From Candidatus Zixiibacteriota bacterium (GTDB lineage Bacteria; Zixibacteria; MSB-5A5; DSPP01): DNA of 64,000 bases. The DNA is taken from positions 1 through 64,000 of the forward strand of contig JAKEHY010000016.1 in assembly GCA_022614805.1 (NCBI GenBank), read 5' to 3'. A program made the position numbers and the translations under genes. The notes beneath the pieces are model-generated. The model was not told where the DNA came from and did no database searches. It saw only the letters and a list, made by a program, of their open reading frames with translations. This document shows, one piece after another, positions 61,109 through 64,000 of the stretch; positions within the stretch are counted from its first letter, which is position 1, and each line of letters starts with the position of its first letter.

Positions 61109-61825
61109 TTACTTAAACCACTTCTCTTCCAAACCGTGCAAAACCCCGGAAGTTTCCAGTTCCGTCAAAGCCGCATTGAACCTTTCCAGCCGCGGGTCCC
61201 CCTTGCGCAAAGCTATGCCGTAGTTCTCCGAGGTCAAGGTGGTGTCCAAAAGCCGGGCGGATTTCTTCAAGGCGACAAAGCGGGCCGAAACCGGCCGGTC
61301 GTTGACGATGGCGTCCAGTTGTCCGTTTTCCAAATCGATAAAAGCAGCCGAGATGGCATCGAAGCTCATCACCTTGGCATTCGGCACGGTGCCCGCCAGT
61401 TTTTCGCCAGTGGTGCCCAACTGTGCGCCAATCTTTTTTCCCTTCAGGTCCGTAAACGATTTAATCTTTTCCTCGTTGACGCGCACGGCAATCGACTGCC
61501 CCGCATTCATATACGGTGTTGTGAAATCGACCTCCTTCTCTCGCTCCGGCGTGATGGTAAAAGAGGAAATGATGGCGTCATATTTACCGGTCTTAAGCCC
61601 GGCGACGATGCCGTCGAACGGCACCTCGACATATTCGACTTGGTATCCCATCCGGCCGGCCAAAGAATCCATCAAGTCGATGTCGAATCCGGCAATTTTG
61701 CCGCTCTGAACGTCTTTATATTCCATCGGCGGATAGGTGGTGTCCGTCCCGACTTTCAAAACCTGCGTCCCTTTTTTGGCGCAGGCCAGGGCCAAAAATA
61801 AAAAAAACCACGCGAATTTCTTCAC
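61109..61825 (-). CDS. Amino acid ABC transporter substrate-binding lipoprotein
   Basis: The 238-residue protein has a lipobox LALAC (Cys15) and the SBP_bac_3 pattern: VGTDTTYPPMEY, GFDIDLMDSLAGRMGY, IISSFTITPEREKEVDFTTPY and the late ENYGIALRKGDPRLERF. It would capture polar amino acids such as Arg, Gln or His at the inner membrane. GTG at 61825 is the likely start. No permease or ATPase gene is visible here. tRNA-Arg follows six bases after its stop. Confidence 0.88.
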   Translation of the reverse strand: MKKFAWFFLFLALACAKKGTQVLKVGTDTTYPPMEYKDVQSGKIAGFDIDLMDSLAGRMGYQVEYVEVPFDGIVAGLKTGKYDAIISSFTITPEREKEVDFTTPYMNAGQSIAVRVNEEKIKSFTDLKGKKIGAQLGTTGEKLAGTVPNAKVMSFDAISAAFIDLENGQLDAIVNDRPVSARFVALKKSARLLDTTLTSENYGIALRKGDPRLERFNAALTELETSGVLHGLEEKWFK

Positions 61826-61842
61826 AACCTCGTAAAGATAAT

Positions 61843-61880
61843 AAAAATCCCGCCGGTTTCAAAGAAGTCCAACCGGCGGG
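61843..61880 (-). terminator. Rho-independent terminator of the Cys-rich protein gene
   Basis: CCCGCCGGTT (61849-61858) and AACCGGCGGG (61871-61880) pair perfectly, with a T tract next on the minus strand. Confidence 0.88.
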
Positions 61881-61891
61881 AAAATGTAGGG

Positions 61892-62278
61892 TTACTTCGC
61901 TTCCGCCACCGTGTTGAGGTTGAAAATCTTGGCCCCGCCCCGCTCAAACCAGCGGCCGGTCAAAGCCACCTTCTTGCCCGCAAACGGCTGCAAATCAGCG
62001 TTCGCCCCGGTGTGTCCTTTGACCACTAGATATACATTGCCGGTCTTATCTTCCAGAATCCCCATCGGCACGCCCCGTTTGGCGCAGGAAGCGGCACAGG
62101 CAGCGTGCTCGGGTCCTCTCGATTCGTGGTCCGCGTAGCAGGAAATGCAAATGACTTCGCCGACCAGCTTCGCCTCCGTTTTCGGGGCGGCTTCGGTCTT
62201 TCCTTTCGTGTCGGAAGCCAAGACCGCAACCGAAGCAACCAAGGCCGCCGTTGCGGCCGCCATTAAAACTTTCTTCAT
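61892..62278 (-). CDS. Small exported Cys/His-rich protein
   Basis: ATG at 62278 is preceded by AAAGGAGG. The 128-residue product has a signal peptide (about 1-22). It then has a Cys/His block CISCYADHESRGPEHAACAA followed by SCAKRGVPMGILED, with the spacing C-x-x-C, H, H, C-x-x-x-C. The rest is a small beta domain (VYLVVKGHTG; KKVALTGRWFERGG). Similar blocks occur in exported proteins of unknown role; metal or haem binding is a guess. It has its own terminator. Confidence 0.7.
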   Translation of the reverse strand: MKKVLMAAATAALVASVAVLASDTKGKTEAAPKTEAKLVGEVICISCYADHESRGPEHAACAASCAKRGVPMGILEDKTGNVYLVVKGHTGANADLQPFAGKKVALTGRWFERGGAKIFNLNTVAEAK

Positions 62279-62346
62279 AATTCCTCCTTTCATAGTTGGT
62301 ATACTCTTTTACCCAAAAAACTATTGGTTCGTCTTAAGAAAGATTT

Positions 62347-63360
62347 CTAAGATTTTGGATTAAACAGGGAAGGCAGAAATTTCACACCATCGGCATTGAT
62401 TTTTAAAGAGGGCGTCTCCAAAGGGGCTTCCAGCGACTGGGCGTCGAACCCCCGCTGGCGCAAAATTTCAGCGAATTCGACGAAGCCGTGCAAGGTGTAC
62501 ACTTTTTCCGGCTGCGCTTCTTCGAGGTAGGCCAAAAGCTGGGCAAAATCGGCATGGTCGGAGAGGGGCAAAACCTCGTCCGCTTTGAACGACTGCCGGC
62601 TGCCTTCGTCCAGCCCCCAGCCGGAAAGGAAAAAAACCTTTTTCGGCGCCAGCTGCGCCGCCATCCGCGAACGCCATAAATAAGGAGGAATAATGACCGC
62701 TTTTCGGGCCGTCGATTGATTGGATAAAACGTCCAGATTTTTGAACTCGACCCCGCAGCGGGCGTAAATCTTGCAAATTTCAAAAATCGTGGGATGCACG
62801 AAAACCGCATACCCCCGCTCCCCCAAAAGCTTGGCCGCTTCCTGTGACTTGCCGAGTGGATAGGCCAAAAAAATCGGCGTTTTCCCCTGGGCAAACGTTT
62901 CCTCCGTCTTCCGGCAAATCAAATCGGCCACTTCCTCCCGGGTGGGAAACTGGTAGCGCGGCAGGCCGTAGGTCGATTCCATAATCACGATGTCCGACTT
63001 GGGAATCTCGGCCGGCGGCGAAGTCCAGCCGGGGCTCAAGGTAAAGTCGCCGGTGTAAACAATCCGTTTGCCGCGATGCTCCAGCAAAATCTGCGCCCCG
63101 CCGAGGATGTGGCCGGAGGGAAAAAGTTCCACTTTGACCCCGCCGATGGTTTGCTTCCGCCGCAGGGGCAAAGCCCGCGCCACCACTTTTTTGTAGCGGT
63201 GGCGGAAAAACAAAAGGGTCTCCGGCGTGGCCAGGACTTTCCGGTGGGGGGCGATATGGTCAAAATGGGCGTGGGAAACGAAAGAAAAATCAACCTTGGT
63301 GCGGGCATCCAGATGGAACGGAACCCCCTCTATTTTTATCCCTTTTTCGAAGGAAATCAT
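62347..63360 (-). CDS. MBL-fold exonuclease-like protein (beta-CASP/CPSF type)
   Basis: ATG at 63360 overlaps the upstream stop (ATGA), giving 337 residues. Metal motifs of the metallo-beta-lactamase fold are HAHFDH (30-35), [10 protein letters not shown] and YTGDFTLSP. The beta-CASP-like part (about 170-300) has [17 protein letters not shown] and [16 protein letters not shown]. It resembles mRNA 3'-end processing-factor exonucleases that bacteria often keep near an ATP-dependent DNA ligase; no ligase is visible here. Likely substrate is RNA or DNA ends. Confidence 0.82.
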   Translation of the reverse strand: MISFEKGIKIEGVPFHLDARTKVDFSFVSHAHFDHIAPHRKVLATPETLLFFRHRYKKVVARALPLRRKQTIGGVKVELFPSGHILGGAQILLEHRGKRIVYTGDFTLSPGWTSPPAEIPKSDIVIMESTYGLPRYQFPTREEVADLICRKTEETFAQGKTPIFLAYPLGKSQEAAKLLGERGYAVFVHPTIFEICKIYARCGVEFKNLDVLSNQSTARKAVIIPPYLWRSRMAAQLAPKKVFFLSGWGLDEGSRQSFKADEVLPLSDHADFAQLLAYLEEAQPEKVYTLHGFVEFAEILRQRGFDAQSLEAPLETPSLKINADGVKFLPSLFNPKS

Positions 63361-63839
63361 CGCTTGTATCCGATTTTGCGCAAGAATTCTTTTCGTTTGA
63401 CTACATCCTCGGCGGTTTCGACCCCTTTCGGCTTGGAGCCGTCCACGACCCCCAGAACTGCCCGCCCCTGTTCCGTTTCCGCCAAAATGACCTCGACCGG
63501 ATTGGCGGTGGCGCAAAAAACCCGACAGACCTCCGGACAGTTTTTAATCTGATTCAAAACGTTTATCGGAAACCCGCTTTTGATGAAGACCAGAAAGGAA
63601 TGCCCCACCGAAATCTTCAAAAGCTCCCGTTCGGCCTTTTTCTTCAATTCATCATCGTTTCCGTCCGAGCGGATGAGGCAGGGGCCGGAGGCCTCCGAAA
63701 AGGCCAGCCCAAACTTCAAGGCTACACCGGAGCCGACTAAGATTTCGTACAAATCCTCGGCCGTCTTGATGAAATGGCTGTGGCCGAAGATTAGGTTGGC
63801 GTCCGCCGGAAGGTCAATCTTTACGGAAAGGGTATTCAT
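63357..63839 (-). CDS. Adenosine-specific kinase-like protein (archaeal type)
   Basis: The 160-residue protein matches the compact adenosine-specific kinase family best known from archaea: [19 protein letters not shown], then [20 protein letters not shown], then [20 protein letters not shown] and [17 protein letters not shown], and [14 protein letters not shown]. The fold is unrelated to ribokinases. Activity is family knowledge only. The stop overlaps the MBL-fold gene by four bases, so both are co-translated. Confidence 0.8.
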   Translation of the reverse strand: MNTLSVKIDLPADANLIFGHSHFIKTAEDLYEILVGSGVALKFGLAFSEASGPCLIRSDGNDDELKKKAERELLKISVGHSFLVFIKSGFPINVLNQIKNCPEVCRVFCATANPVEVILAETEQGRAVLGVVDGSKPKGVETAEDVVKRKEFLRKIGYKR

Positions 63840-63865
63840 TCTCTTCTCTATCCCAAAGTTAATCC

Positions 63866-64000
63866 TTATTCAATTTTCTGCAAGGCAATCGATTTAATTT
63901 CAAATGCATCCCCAATTTGTATCTGGTCCACCACATCCATTCCATTCACGACCCGGCCAAATATAGTATATCGCCCGTCCAGATGGGGCTGGGGGGCGTG
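63866..64000 (-). CDS. Peptidyl-prolyl cis-trans isomerase (cyclophilin), C-terminal end
   Basis: The frame runs off the right edge; 44 residues and the TAA stop are visible. The text [20 protein letters not shown] is the conserved end of the cyclophilin fold. Catalytic residues lie outside the window. It is the upstream neighbour of the kinase-like gene. Confidence 0.9.
   Translation of the reverse strand, partial: HAPQPHLDGRYTIFGRVVNGMDVVDQIQIGDAFEIKSIALQKIE

Noticed and set aside
1-64000. CRISPR arrays, IS elements and integrases
   Set aside because: I saw no regularly spaced direct repeats, no transposase with DDE or Y1 motifs and no tyrosine or serine recombinase in any frame.

Overview
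The window reads as chromosomal DNA from a Gram-negative bacterium, probably an uncultured lineage near the Fibrobacteres-Chlorobi-Bacteroidetes (FCB) group, for example a Zixibacteria-like candidate phylum. This placement is inference. It rests on a PorV-type outer-membrane barrel next to a 1597-residue surface protein with a type IX secretion-like C-terminal sorting domain, on many TPR lipoproteins, on two Hanks-type Ser/Thr kinases (one with TolB/TPR, one with PEGA repeats), on Shine-Dalgarno motifs of the GGAGG kind, and on moderately G+C-rich coding sequence broken by clearly A+T-rich islands.

Layout. 1-693: 3' end of an OLD-family nuclease, cut by the window edge. 694-1183: repeats, a 46-codon ORF with a good ribosome site, and a terminator. 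1184-4593 (minus): Roadblock-like and TPR proteins. 4721-15084 (minus): a tightly coupled operon, mscS - giant Ig-repeat sorting-domain protein - PorV/TPR fusion - anti-sigma kinase/PP2C phosphatase fusion - STAS protein, joined by four 4-base ATGA overlaps. 15227-18184: Ser/Thr kinase with TolB-like and TPR regions. 18246-21436 (minus): TPR lipoprotein and Ig-like lipoprotein. 21480-25802 (minus): pcm, rpmE, DUF1385, prfA and prmC. 25989-28438 (plus): eno, ftsB/divIC-like and recO. 28439-31638: an accessory region holding two beta-barrel-like protein genes, each followed by an extra copy of the recO 3' end, then an A+T-rich HNH-nuclease cassette. 31787-40185: uvrA, birA, nadC, a flavin reductase-like gene, queG, a membrane glycosyltransferase-like gene and a rhodanese. 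40276-45626: small accessory genes, including a SIR2-like protein coupled to a 31-residue membrane microprotein. 45692-48427 (minus): aquaporin, DUF2238 and glyQS. 48680-53054 (plus): cystathionine beta-synthase, then an ECF sigma factor operon with two envelope proteins. 53058-56658 (minus): PEGA kinase, exported cupin and exported MsrB-MsrA. 56859-58685: DUF885 peptidase-like protein. 58768-59787 (minus): a second SIR2-like gene broken by one in-frame TGA. 59897-61825 (minus): binding protein, tRNA-Arg(ACG), tadA, membrane protein and tRNA-Ser(CGA). 61892-64000 (minus): Cys-rich exported protein, MBL-fold exonuclease-like protein, adenosine-specific kinase-like protein and a cyclophilin fragment.

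How parts may work together. The PorV/sorting-domain pair suggests type IX-like surface export, translated together with a mechanosensitive channel and a sigma-factor partner-switching set. TadA lies directly behind its own substrate, tRNA-Arg(ACG). Likely defence genes (OLD, HNH, two SIR2) sit singly between housekeeping operons. The most unusual structure is the triplicated recO 3' end at 28367-30237. The two best-matching copies differ almost only at synonymous positions, which suggests recombination between recO alleles at an insertion site rather than decay after a simple duplication.
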